Assembly: GCF_013408145.1 (NCBI RefSeq)
Contig: NZ_JACBZI010000001.1
Location: 1,719,501 to 1,783,500, forward strand
Length of the DNA: 64,000 nt
Source: Nocardioides marinus
GTDB taxonomy: Bacteria; Actinomycetota; Actinomycetes; Propionibacteriales; Nocardioidaceae
Direction: 5' to 3'
Below are positions 26,232 to 36,160 of this stretch, one piece after another. Made by a program: the position numbers and the translations under genes. The number at the start of each line of letters is the position of its first letter. The first letter of the stretch is position 1. The notes below the pieces were generated by a model. It searched no databases, was not told the DNA's origin, and saw only the letters and a list, made by a program, of their open reading frames with translations.

Positions 26232-27533
26232 ATGCGCATCGCGATGCTGTCCTACCGCTCCAAGCCGCACTGCGGCGGCCAGGGCATCTACCTGCGCCAC
26301 CTCTCCCGTGAGCTCGTCGCCCTCGGGCACGAGGTCGAGGTCTTCTCGGGCCAGCCCTACCCCGAGCTCGACGAGGGGGTGCGCCTGACCAAGGTGCCCA
26401 GCCTGGACCTCTACCGCGAGCCCGACCCGTTCCGGGTCCCGCACCCCCGGGAGTTCCGCGACCGCATCGACGTCGAGGAGTTCGCGACGATGTGCGTGGC
26501 CGGGTTCCCCGAGCCCAAGACCTTCAGCAGCCGGGTCGCACGCATCCTGCGCGAACGGGTCGCGGACTTCGACATCGCCCACGACAACCAGGTGCTCGGC
26601 TACGGGATGCTCGACATCGAGCAGCAACTGCCGCTGATCACCACGCTGCACCACCCGATCACCTTCGACCGGCGCATCGACATCGCCCAGACCCGCAACC
26701 CGTGGCGCAAGTTCACGCTCTCGCGGTGGTACGGCTTCCTGCGGATGCAGGGCCGGGTCGCCCGCGCCGCGCGGCACGTCATGACGCCCTCGGAGACCTC
26801 CAAGCGCGACATCGCCACCGACTTCGGCGTCGACCCGGCACGCATGCAGGTGATCCTGCTCGGGGTCGACGACGCGTTCGTCCCGCCCACCGTGCCGCGC
26901 GTCCCGGGACGCATCCTCGCGATGGCTAGCGCCGACGCCCCGATGAAGGGCATCGCCACCCTGCTGGAGGCGTTCGCCAAGCTGCGCACCGAGCGCGACG
27001 TCGAGCTGCTGCTGGTGACCAAGCCCAAGCCCGGCGGACGCACCGAGAAGCTCATCGACAAGCTGTCGATCGGCGACTCCGTGCGCTTCGTCCACGGCAT
27101 CTCCGACGCCGAGCTGGTGGCCCTGATGGGCTCGGCCGAGGTCGCCTGCGTCCCCTCGTTCTACGAGGGGTTCTCCCTCCCGACGGCCGAGCTGATGGCC
27201 TGCGCCACGCCCCTGATCGTGTCCCGGGCGGGCGCGATCCCCGAGGTGACCGGCCCCGACGGGCTGTGCGCCGACATGGTCACCGCCGGCGACGTCGGGG
27301 AGCTCGAGCAGGCGCTGGCCGCCCTGCTGGACGACCCCGAGCGCCGTGCGCGCATGGGTGCTGCCGGACGCCAGCGCGTCGAGGAGATGTTCAGCTGGCG
27401 CGCCGTGGCCGTGAAGGTCGCCGCCGCCTACGAGCAGGTCGTGGCGTCCTGGCACGCCGAGGGGCCGATGCCCGACCCGGGCCGCAAGGGCCGTCGTACC
27501 AAGAAGTGGAGTGCTGCACGTGCTGACCGTTGA
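26232..27533 (+). CDS. Family-4 glycosyltransferase
   Basis: 433 residues in a GT-B fold. The N-terminal domain starts MRIAMLSYRSKPHCGGQGIY with the usual Gly-rich loop. The C-terminal domain has the nucleotide-sugar EX7E motif in SFYEGFSLPTAELMA. AAGGAGG lies eight bases before the ATG at 26232; upstream in-frame codons back to 26112 run through the operator and are unlikely to be translated. It opens a three-gene plus-strand operon with a methyltransferase and a toroid-fold protein under a KstR-type operator. Donor, acceptor and product are unknown. I do not recognise it as a classical steroid-degradation enzyme. Confidence 0.85.
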   Translation: MRIAMLSYRSKPHCGGQGIYLRHLSRELVALGHEVEVFSGQPYPELDEGVRLTKVPSLDLYREPDPFRVPHPREFRDRIDVEEFATMCVAGFPEPKTFSSRVARILRERVADFDIAHDNQVLGYGMLDIEQQLPLITTLHHPITFDRRIDIAQTRNPWRKFTLSRWYGFLRMQGRVARAARHVMTPSETSKRDIATDFGVDPARMQVILLGVDDAFVPPTVPRVPGRILAMASADAPMKGIATLLEAFAKLRTERDVELLLVTKPKPGGRTEKLIDKLSIGDSVRFVHGISDAELVALMGSAEVACVPSFYEGFSLPTAELMACATPLIVSRAGAIPEVTGPDGLCADMVTAGDVGELEQALAALLDDPERRARMGAAGRQRVEEMFSWRAVAVKVAAAYEQVVASWHAEGPMPDPGRKGRRTKKWSAARADR

Positions 27534-28289
27534 CTTCGACCGGCTGGGCCTTCGGCCCGGCGAGCGGATCCTCGACATGGGCGCCGGCGCCGGCCGGCAC
27601 GCCTTCGAGGCCTACCGCCGCGGCGGTGACGTGATCGCCTTCGACATGGACGCCGAGGAGCTCGAGCGCGTGCGCGAGCTGTTCGTGGCCATGAAGGAGG
27701 CCGGGGAGGCGCCCGCCGGCGCCGAGGCCGACGTCAAGGAGGGCAACGCGCTCTCGTTGCCGTTCGCCGACGGCGAGTTCGACCGCATCGTGGCCGCCGA
27801 GGTCCTCGAGCACATCCACGAGGACGTCCAGGCGATCCGTGAGCTGGTGCGCGTGCTGCGCCCCGGCGGCACGCTGGCGATCTCGGTGCCGCGCTGGCTG
27901 CCGGAGGTCATCAACTGGAAGCTCTCGCCGGACTACCACCACGCCGAGGGCGGGCACATCCGCATCTACACCGACCACGAGCTGATCGACAAGGTCACCA
28001 AGGCCGGACGCTTCAACGACGGCACGCCCGGCGACGCGATGATCTTCGAGGGCAAGGACTACGCCCACGGCCTGCACGCGCCGTACTGGTGGATCAAGTG
28101 CGCGGTCGGCGTCGAGAACGACGAGCACCCGGCCGTGAAGGCCTACCACAAGCTGCTGGTCTGGGAGATCATGAAGCAGCCCACCGCCCTCAAGCTGGCC
28201 GGCAAGGTGCTCGACCCGGTGATCGGCAAGAGCATGGTGCTCTACTTCCGCAAGCCCGAGTCCGCGGCGGGCGCTGCCGGGGGAGCCGC

Positions 28290-28293
<4 letters not shown>
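27520..28293 (+). CDS. Class I SAM-dependent methyltransferase
   Basis: 257 residues. Motif I is ILDMGAGAGRHAFEAYRRGG, followed by the acidic loop AFDMDAEELERV and VLRPGGTLAISVPRW after motif III, the UbiE/COQ5-type Methyltransf_11 pattern. The GTG at 27520 has AGTGGAG eight bases upstream and overlaps the glycosyltransferase stop by 14 bases; a GTG at 27511 is possible. The C-terminal half (about 130-250) is unusually long and has an aromatic stretch, HAPYWWIKC. The substrate is unknown; coupling to the glycosyltransferase suggests a common product. Confidence 0.84.
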
Positions 28294-30049
<1,756 letters not shown>

Positions 30050-30058
30050 CTATAGAGT

Positions 30059-30072
30059 GAGAACACGTTCTA
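30059..30072. promoter_or_regulatory. KstR-type operator shared by a divergent pair
   Basis: GAGAACACGTTCTA has one mismatch to TnnAACnnGTTnnA. On the opposite strand it reads TAGAACGTGTTCTC. It sits between the methyltransferase (start 30040, minus) and the acyl-CoA dehydrogenase (start 30124, plus) and can repress both. Confidence 0.85.
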
Positions 30073-30123
30073 GTTTTCGCCACCCCGTGCGGGCTCGACC
30101 TCGCGCGGGACGAAGGGACAGCC

Positions 30124-32235
30124 ATGTCGATCGGCATCTCCGAGGAGCACACCGGACTCGCTGACAGCCTGCGCGGATGGGCCGCCTCCGTCGGCGGCGT
30201 CGAGGCGGCGCGCGCCGCCGAGGGCGACGCCGACGCGGCGTTCGAGGACGCCTGGAAGGGCGTCGTCGAGATGGGGCTGGCCACCATCGCGGTGCCGGAG
30301 TCGCTCGGCGGCGGTGGCGGCACGACCCTGGACCAGGCCGTCGCGCTCGAGGCCTGTGCGACCGAGCTCGTCGCGGGCCCGCTGCTGGGGCCGGCGATCG
30401 TGGCCCGCGTGCTGGCACGGGCCGGGCACTCGGCCGGGCTCGAGGCCCTGGTTGCCGGGGCGGTGGTCTCCCTGGGCGTCGACGGCGTCGACGGCACGGT
30501 GCTGCTCGACGCCCCGTCGGCCCAGCAGGCGCTCCTGCGGGGGCCCGCGGGCTGGGTGCTCGCGCCGGTCGACGCGCTGGACGTCTCACCGGCCACCGGG
30601 CTCGACCTGTCCCGGCGGGCCGGGCTGGTCGCCGGCGGCGTCGCGGGGGATCCGGTCGAGGTCGACGACGGCACCGTGCGGCGTACGGCGGTGACGCTGG
30701 CGGCGGCCGAGGCCGCGGGGGTGGCCCGCTGGTGCCTTCGCACGGCCGTCGCCTATGCCGGGGTCCGCGAGCAGTTCGGGCGCAAGATCGGATCGTTCCA
30801 GGCCGTCAAGCACCTGTGCGCCGAGATGCTGGAGACGGCCGAGGCCGTCACGGCGGCGGCGTGGGACGCCGCGGCAGCGGCCGACGCGCGCGGCGAGGAC
30901 GCCGCCGAGCAGTGGGGCTTCGCGTGCGACGTCGCGGAGGTGACCTGCTTCGACGGGGCCGTCGAGGTCGCGAAGACCTGCATCCAGGTGCTGGGCGGGA
31001 TCGGCTTCACCTTCGAGCACGACGCCCACCTCTACCTGCGTCGGGCACTGTCGCTCCGGGCCGCCTTCGCGCGACCCGACGCCGCCGCCGAGCGGTTGAC
31101 GGGGGCCGCGGTCGACGGCGTGCGTCGCCGGGTCGAGGTGGACCTGGAGGGGCGCGACGAGGCCGTGCGACCGGGGCTGCGGGCCGAGGTGGAGTCGGTC
31201 GCCGCGCTGCCGGAGTCGGAGCGCCGCGCCGCGCTGGTCGACACCGGTCTGCTGATGCCGCACTGGCCCGCGCCGTACGGGCGGGCCGCGGACGCCGTGA
31301 CCCAGGTCGTGATCGACGAGGAGCTGGCGCGTGCCGGCGTCACCCGGCCCGACATCGTCATCGCCGGGTGGGCGCTGCCGACGATCCTGCAGCACGGCAC
31401 CGACGCTCAGCGCGAGCGCTTCGTCCGCCCCTCGCTGCTCGGCGACCTGGTCTGGTGCCAGCTCTTCTCCGAGCCGGGCTCCGGCTCGGACCTGGCCTCC
31501 CTGCGCACCAAAGCGGTGAAGGTCGAGGGCGGCTGGCTGATCACGGGGCAGAAGGTCTGGACGTCGGTGGCGGAGCGGGCCGACTGGGCGATCTGCCTCG
31601 CGCGCACCGACCCCGACGTGCCCCAGCACAAGGGCATCACCTACTTCCTGGTCGACATGCGCAGCGAGGGCATCGACGTGCGCCCGCTGCGCGAGATCAC
31701 CGGCGAGGCGCTGTTCAACGAGGTGTTCCTCGACGAGGTCTTCGTGCCCGACGACTGCGTGGTCGCCGAGCCCGGGGACGGCTGGAGGCTGGCCCGGACC
31801 ACCCTGGCCAACGAGCGGGTCGCCATGGCCACCACGCGGCTCTCGGCCTCCACCGAGCGCGCGGTGGAGCTGGCGTCGGCCGGCACGCTGTCGGCGGCCG
31901 AGCGGGTGGCCGTGGGACGTGCCGTGGCGCTGTCGACGGTCTGCACCCTGCTCGGTGTGCGGTCCACGCTGCGCTCCCTGGCCGGGCAGGGTCCCGGTGC
32001 GGAGTCGAGCGTGGCCAAGCTGCTCGGCGTCCGCAACCGTCAGGACGCCTCCGAGCTGGTGGTGACGCTCCAGCAGGAGCGGCTGCTGCTGGTCGACCCG
32101 GCCACCCGCGGCGAGGACCGCTTCGCCGCCGACGTCTGGGAGATGCTCAACACCCGGTGCCTGTCCATCGCGGGCGGCACCACGCAGATCCTGCGCAACG
32201 TCGCCGGCGAGCGGATCCTCGGCCTGCCGCGCTGA
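30124..32235 (+). CDS. Two-domain acyl-CoA dehydrogenase, FadE34/ChsE3-like
   Basis: 703 residues formed by two consecutive acyl-CoA dehydrogenase modules. The first (about 1-350) has REQFGRKIGSFQAVKHLCAEM and ends with QVLGGIGFTFEHDAHLYLRR. The second (about 360-703) has CQLFSEPGSGSDLASL, ITGQKVWTSV and ends CLSIAGGTTQILRNVAGERILGLPR. FadE34 of M. tuberculosis (about 711 residues, KstR-controlled) has the same fused layout and acts on the C5 side chain of steroid-24-oyl-CoA. FadE6/FadE22-type fusions are alternatives; the KstR operator 52 bases upstream favours FadE34. GAAGGGA precedes the ATG. Confidence 0.84.
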   Translation: MSIGISEEHTGLADSLRGWAASVGGVEAARAAEGDADAAFEDAWKGVVEMGLATIAVPESLGGGGGTTLDQAVALEACATELVAGPLLGPAIVARVLARAGHSAGLEALVAGAVVSLGVDGVDGTVLLDAPSAQQALLRGPAGWVLAPVDALDVSPATGLDLSRRAGLVAGGVAGDPVEVDDGTVRRTAVTLAAAEAAGVARWCLRTAVAYAGVREQFGRKIGSFQAVKHLCAEMLETAEAVTAAAWDAAAAADARGEDAAEQWGFACDVAEVTCFDGAVEVAKTCIQVLGGIGFTFEHDAHLYLRRALSLRAAFARPDAAAERLTGAAVDGVRRRVEVDLEGRDEAVRPGLRAEVESVAALPESERRAALVDTGLLMPHWPAPYGRAADAVTQVVIDEELARAGVTRPDIVIAGWALPTILQHGTDAQRERFVRPSLLGDLVWCQLFSEPGSGSDLASLRTKAVKVEGGWLITGQKVWTSVAERADWAICLARTDPDVPQHKGITYFLVDMRSEGIDVRPLREITGEALFNEVFLDEVFVPDDCVVAEPGDGWRLARTTLANERVAMATTRLSASTERAVELASAGTLSAAERVAVGRAVALSTVCTLLGVRSTLRSLAGQGPGAESSVAKLLGVRNRQDASELVVTLQQERLLLVDPATRGEDRFAADVWEMLNTRCLSIAGGTTQILRNVAGERILGLPR

Positions 32236-32250
32236 TCCGGTTCCGCAGGC

Positions 32251-33474
32251 TCAGCCGCGCCGGTGCTGGTTCCAGTGCCAGTGCAGGTAGCGGTCGATGG
32301 CGCGGACGATGTGGGAGCTGCGGATCGAGGGGAAGACGTCGAAGGCGTGCTGGGCACCCGGCAGCTCGGCGTAGGTCACGGTCCGCTTCGACGTACGCCG
32401 CAGCTCCTCGACGAAGAGCCGGGCCTGGTCCACGGGCACGAGCGTGTCGTACTGCCCGTGAAGCACGAAGAAGTCCGGCGCGTCCTCGGTGACCTGCAGG
32501 ATCGGTGACGCCGCCTCGAAGGCCTCCGGCTCCTCGGCCCAGGTCCGCTGCAGGATGCGGGGGGCGAGGAACCGGTCGCGCAGCAGCTCGGCCGAGCGCA
32601 GCCCGGTGCTGCCCGCGAAGTCGTAGACGCCGTAGTGGGGGACCGCGACCTGCACCGAGGTGTCGACGTCCTCGAAGCCGGGCTGCCACTCCACGCGGTC
32701 GGGGGTGAGCGCGGCGAGCGCGCAGAGGTGACCGCCGGCGGAGCCGCCGGTGATGGCGACGTAGTCGGGGTCGCCGCCGTAGGCCTCGATGTGCTCCTTG
32801 ATCCAGGCGATCGCCTTCTTCACGTCGATGACGTGGGCGGGGAAGGCGTGCTTGGGGGAGAGGCGGTAGTTGATGGCGACGCAGACCCAGCCCTTGGCGG
32901 CCAGGTGCTGCATCAGCGGGATGCCCTGCTGGTCCTTGTTGCCGATGGTCCAGCCGCCGCCGTGCACCTGCAGCAGCACCGGGGCGCCCTGCGGCGGGGT
33001 CTCGGCGGGGACGTAGACGTCGAGCAGGCCCCGCCGCCCGGTCTCGTCGTCGTAGGCGATGTTCTTGTGGACGGTGACCCGCGGCTCGCGCATCCGGAAG
33101 GGGTAGACCAGCTTGCGCCACGGCACGGCGAGGTCGGCCGGCGTCGGGGCGGAGTCGAGCTGGTCGACGTACCCCGCGCCCAGCCCGTCGACGAGCGACT
33201 GCTCGGCGGTGGTCCCGACCCGGCGGCTCTGGTGGATGAGGTAGCCCAGGCCGACCGCGCTCGCGCCGGCGAGGGCCAGGCCGCGGGGGTCTCGACGCGA
33301 CCCGCGGGCGTGGGCCAGCGCGTCGGCGGTCGTCGCGGCCAGCACGTGCGGCGCGAGCTCGCCGGTGAGCCAGCCGGCGAAGAACGCCGGGATGCCGGCA
33401 CGGAAACCGGGCAGGGGCCGGATGGCGTTGGCTGTCAGGGCGGCGGTGATGACCTGGCGGCGCAGGAACGACAT
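32251..33474 (-). CDS. Alpha/beta hydrolase, hormone-sensitive-lipase type (LipC/LipO-like)
   Basis: 407 residues. The oxyanion-hole motif HGGGW, the nucleophile elbow ITGGSAGGHLCALA, an acid in HGQYDTLVP and the His in GAQHAFD form the HSL-family active site. A hydrophobic N-terminus of about 90 residues may be membrane-associated. I see a close likeness to mycobacterial LipC/LipO. In M. tuberculosis lipO is divergent from a WS/DGAT gene (Rv1425), and the same arrangement occurs here around a KstR-type operator. It converges on the FadE34-like gene with 15 bases between stops. Likely substrates are carboxyl esters. Confidence 0.83.
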   Translation of the reverse strand: MSFLRRQVITAALTANAIRPLPGFRAGIPAFFAGWLTGELAPHVLAATTADALAHARGSRRDPRGLALAGASAVGLGYLIHQSRRVGTTAEQSLVDGLGAGYVDQLDSAPTPADLAVPWRKLVYPFRMREPRVTVHKNIAYDDETGRRGLLDVYVPAETPPQGAPVLLQVHGGGWTIGNKDQQGIPLMQHLAAKGWVCVAINYRLSPKHAFPAHVIDVKKAIAWIKEHIEAYGGDPDYVAITGGSAGGHLCALAALTPDRVEWQPGFEDVDTSVQVAVPHYGVYDFAGSTGLRSAELLRDRFLAPRILQRTWAEEPEAFEAASPILQVTEDAPDFFVLHGQYDTLVPVDQARLFVEELRRTSKRTVTYAELPGAQHAFDVFPSIRSSHIVRAIDRYLHWHWNQHRRG

Positions 33475-33543
33475 GCCTGGAGACTAGACGGGGCGCCGTG
33501 CGGGAGGTCACCGTGCCCGGGGAGCGACTCGCTCGTTGAGTGG

Positions 33544-33557
33544 TAGAACCTGTTCTC
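33544..33557. promoter_or_regulatory. KstR-type operator between esterase and wax ester synthase
   Basis: TAGAACCTGTTCTC matches TnnAACnnGTTnnA except for the last base, and has perfect AGAAC/GTTCT arms. It lies 70 bases before the esterase start and 46 bases before the WS/DGAT start. Confidence 0.78.
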
Positions 33558-33602
33558 GGCGGTGGTCGCCCCGACCGTCGTCGCACAGCGAGGAGGACTG
33601 AC

Positions 33603-35057
33603 GTGGACCGACTCTCCGGGCTCGATGCGAGCTTCTTGTACCTGGAGACGCCGGCGCAGCTGATGCACGTGTGCGGGCTGTTCGTGCTCGACCCGAGCAC
33701 CATGCCCGAGCCGTACTCCTTCGCCCGCGTGCAGCGCCAGATCGAGGACGCCGTGCGCGACGTCCCGACCTTCACCCGCAAGCTGCGCCGGGTGCCGCTG
33801 GGCCTGGACCACCCCGTGTGGGTGCCGGACCGCAGCTTCGACATCGAGCGCCACGTCCACCGGCTGGCCCTGCCGACGCCCGGCGGCTACGAGGAGCTCA
33901 CCTCGCTCACGGCCCACCTCGCCGGGCTGCCGCTGGACCGCTCGCGGCCGCTGTGGGAGATGTGGGTCATCGAGGGGTACGCCGACGGGCGGGTCGTGGT
34001 GTTCTCCAAGATGCACCACGCGACGGTCGACGGCGTCTCGGGGTCGAACCTGATCAGCCACCTGTGCAGCCTCTCGCCCACCGACGCACCGCTCCAGCTG
34101 GAGGAACCCCAACCGCACGGTCGCGAGGCCGGGCCGATGGAGCTGCTGGGCCGCGGTGTCCTCACCAACCTCACCAAGCCGGTGGCCGTGGCCAAGCTGG
34201 TCTCCCCGACGACCCAGCTGGTCTCCAAGACCGTCGGTCGTGCCCGGGCCGGCACCGCCATGGCCGCGCCGCTCACCGCGCCGCGGACCTCCTTCAACGG
34301 CACCATCACCGGCCACCGCAGCATCGGCTTCGTCGACATCGACCTCGAGGACGTCCGCGAGGTCAAGAACGCCACCGGCACCACCGTCAACGACGTGGTG
34401 CTCGCCCTGGCCGGCGGTGCCCTGCGCTCCTACCTCGAGGAGCGCGGCGAGCTGCCCGACGAGTCGCTGCTGGCGACGGTGCCGGTCTCGGTGCACTCCT
34501 CGACCCGGCGTACCAGCGGTGCCAACAAGGTCTCGGCGCTGTTCACCAAGCTCGCGACCGACCTCGAGGACCCGCTCGAGCGGCTCGCGGAGCTCTCCGA
34601 GCGCAACAAGCACGCCAAGGACCACCACAACGCCATCAGCGCGGACTCGCTGCAGGACTGGGCCGAGTTCGCGGCGCCGCGCACCTTCGGCCTCGCCGTG
34701 CGCGCGTACGCCGGCCTGGGGCTCGCCGACCGGCTGCCGGTGGCCCACAACCTGGTGATCTCCAACGTCCCCGGCCCGCCGGTGCCGCTCTACCTGTGCG
34801 GTGCGCGGATCGAGGCGCTCTACCCGCTCGGGCCGGTCTTCCACGGCGCCGGGCTCAACCTCACGGTGCTCTCCAACGCCGGGCAGCTGCACGTGGGGGC
34901 GATCGCCTGCCGGGAGTCGGTGCCGGACCCCGACGCGCTGGTGAAGCGCTTCCCGGCCGAGCTGGCCACGCTCAAGGCCGCGGTCGCGGCCAAGGACCTC
35001 GCGGTGCCGCTGCGCCGGCGACGGGGGCCGCGGGCCAAGGCTGCCCCGGACGCCTAG
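33603..35057 (+). CDS. Wax ester synthase/diacylglycerol acyltransferase (WS/DGAT)
   Basis: 484 residues. The catalytic HHxxxDG motif is present as HHATVDG, preceded by PLWEMWVIEG and followed by GTTVNDVVLALAGGALR and NLVISNVPGPPVPLYLCGARI, all typical of the family. The enzyme esterifies acyl-CoA with diacylglycerol or fatty alcohol for storage lipid. The GTG at 33603 has AGGAGG six bases upstream; an in-frame start at 33540 would overlap the operator. The KstR-type operator implies that storage-lipid synthesis is induced when steroid is degraded. Confidence 0.92.
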   Translation: MDRLSGLDASFLYLETPAQLMHVCGLFVLDPSTMPEPYSFARVQRQIEDAVRDVPTFTRKLRRVPLGLDHPVWVPDRSFDIERHVHRLALPTPGGYEELTSLTAHLAGLPLDRSRPLWEMWVIEGYADGRVVVFSKMHHATVDGVSGSNLISHLCSLSPTDAPLQLEEPQPHGREAGPMELLGRGVLTNLTKPVAVAKLVSPTTQLVSKTVGRARAGTAMAAPLTAPRTSFNGTITGHRSIGFVDIDLEDVREVKNATGTTVNDVVLALAGGALRSYLEERGELPDESLLATVPVSVHSSTRRTSGANKVSALFTKLATDLEDPLERLAELSERNKHAKDHHNAISADSLQDWAEFAAPRTFGLAVRAYAGLGLADRLPVAHNLVISNVPGPPVPLYLCGARIEALYPLGPVFHGAGLNLTVLSNAGQLHVGAIACRESVPDPDALVKRFPAELATLKAAVAAKDLAVPLRRRRGPRAKAAPDA

Positions 35058-35104
35058 ACCTGCCCGGACGTCTGGACCTGCCCGGAGTCCTAGACCTGCT
35101 GGGG
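35051..35104. repeat. Three imperfect 18-base tandem repeats spanning two facing stop codons
   Basis: The units start at 35051, 35069 and 35087 and share the core TGGACCTGCC or TAGACCTGC. The first holds the WS/DGAT TAG, the third holds the reverse TAG of the hydrolase gene. The unit length is a multiple of three, so copy-number change would extend either protein in frame. Confidence 0.75.
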
Positions 35105-36019
35105 CGCCCCGAGGTCGCTGTGCCGCCCGAGGTCGCGGCGGCGGGCGGCCACCGTGGTGGCGGCCTGCACCATCACGGGGACGAACCGCTCGGCCTGCAG
35201 CACGCAGGCGGCGTGCCCGCCGTCGACCTCGTGCATGGTGGCGCCGGAAATGGCCCGTGCCAGCGCGACCTGGCGTGACGGCGGGATCACGTGGTCACCG
35301 GTGGTGACCACGACGGCGGTGGGCACGTCGATGCGGCCCAGCCAGGGACGGGCGTGGTGGCGCCCCAATGCCGCGAGCGCCTGGCCGACCGCCCAGGGGC
35401 TGGTGCTGCGGAACTCCTGCATCGCCCAGTCGTGGATGTCGGAGGGCACCAGCTGCAGCGCGCGGGCCGCCGAGCGGCTGGCGGTCATCGCGGCGCGCGA
35501 GCCGGAGATCCCGCGGGCGGCGATCATCCCGGCCTCCAGGCCGGTGAAGAACAGCCGCTCCCACGGGGTGAAGCGGAACGCGGCCGACGTGGCGGCCAGC
35601 ACCAGGCCCTCCACGCGGTCGGGGTGCTGACGCCACACGCGCTGGGCGACCGCGCCGCCCATCGAGTAGCCGGCCGCGACGAAGCGCTCGATGCCCAGGA
35701 CGTCGGCGAGCGCGACCACGTCGTCGGCACAGTCGTAGAGCGACATCTCGGGGGCCTGGATGCCCTGCCCGTGCCAGCGCAGGTCCAGCGTCACCACGCG
35801 GTAGCGCTGGGAGAGCGGGGCGATCGCGGGGTACCACGTCAGCAGGCCGGTGCACCCCAGCGCGTGCAGCAGCACGATCGTGGGCGATCCCTCCGAGGGG
35901 CCGGGCGTGTCGGTGACGTAGGTCGTGCCGCGACCCGGCAGCTCCACGACCCGGCCGGGCGGAATGTGGGCGAAGGGCATGTACACGGCGCTGCGCAGCA
36001 GCTGGCGGGGCGAGAACAC
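35090..36019 (-). CDS. Alpha/beta hydrolase fold protein
   Basis: 309 residues. HALGCTG forms the oxyanion side, AGYSMGGAV is the GxSxG nucleophile elbow, TTGDHVIPP carries the acid and GGHAACV the His. The GTG at 36019 has AGGAGG six bases upstream, so codons further upstream to 36094 are not used. A KstR-type operator lies 35 bases upstream and is shared with the dehydrogenase at 36161. The family spans esterases, thioesterases and C-C hydrolases; a role in steroid side-chain or ester turnover is inferred from the operator only. Confidence 0.8.
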   Translation of the reverse strand: MFSPRQLLRSAVYMPFAHIPPGRVVELPGRGTTYVTDTPGPSEGSPTIVLLHALGCTGLLTWYPAIAPLSQRYRVVTLDLRWHGQGIQAPEMSLYDCADDVVALADVLGIERFVAAGYSMGGAVAQRVWRQHPDRVEGLVLAATSAAFRFTPWERLFFTGLEAGMIAARGISGSRAAMTASRSAARALQLVPSDIHDWAMQEFRSTSPWAVGQALAALGRHHARPWLGRIDVPTAVVVTTGDHVIPPSRQVALARAISGATMHEVDGGHAACVLQAERFVPVMVQAATTVAARRRDLGRHSDLGAPQQV

Positions 36020-36053
36020 GACGTGCCTCCTGGTCGACGCTGCCAAGGTCAGG

Positions 36054-36067
36054 TAGAACACGTTACA
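36054..36067. promoter_or_regulatory. KstR-type operator before the igr-type operon
   Basis: TAGAACACGTTACA is identical to the site at 20565-20578 and fully matches TnnAACnnGTTnnA. TACAGT (36064-36069) overlaps it as a -10 for the rightward operon. The leftward hydrolase gene starts 35 bases away. Confidence 0.87.
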
Positions 36068-36160
36068 GTTTCGGTGCGGGGTGCGGTCCAGCATCCCACC
36101 CCGCAGGCCCCACCAGCACTCGTCCCACCCGCACCCGCCCCATCACACGAGGGAGAACCC

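Noticed and set aside
36012..36022. GAGAACACGACG, a partial KstR-like half-site
   Set aside because: It lacks the GTT half and lies at the hydrolase start; the real operator is 35 bases away.
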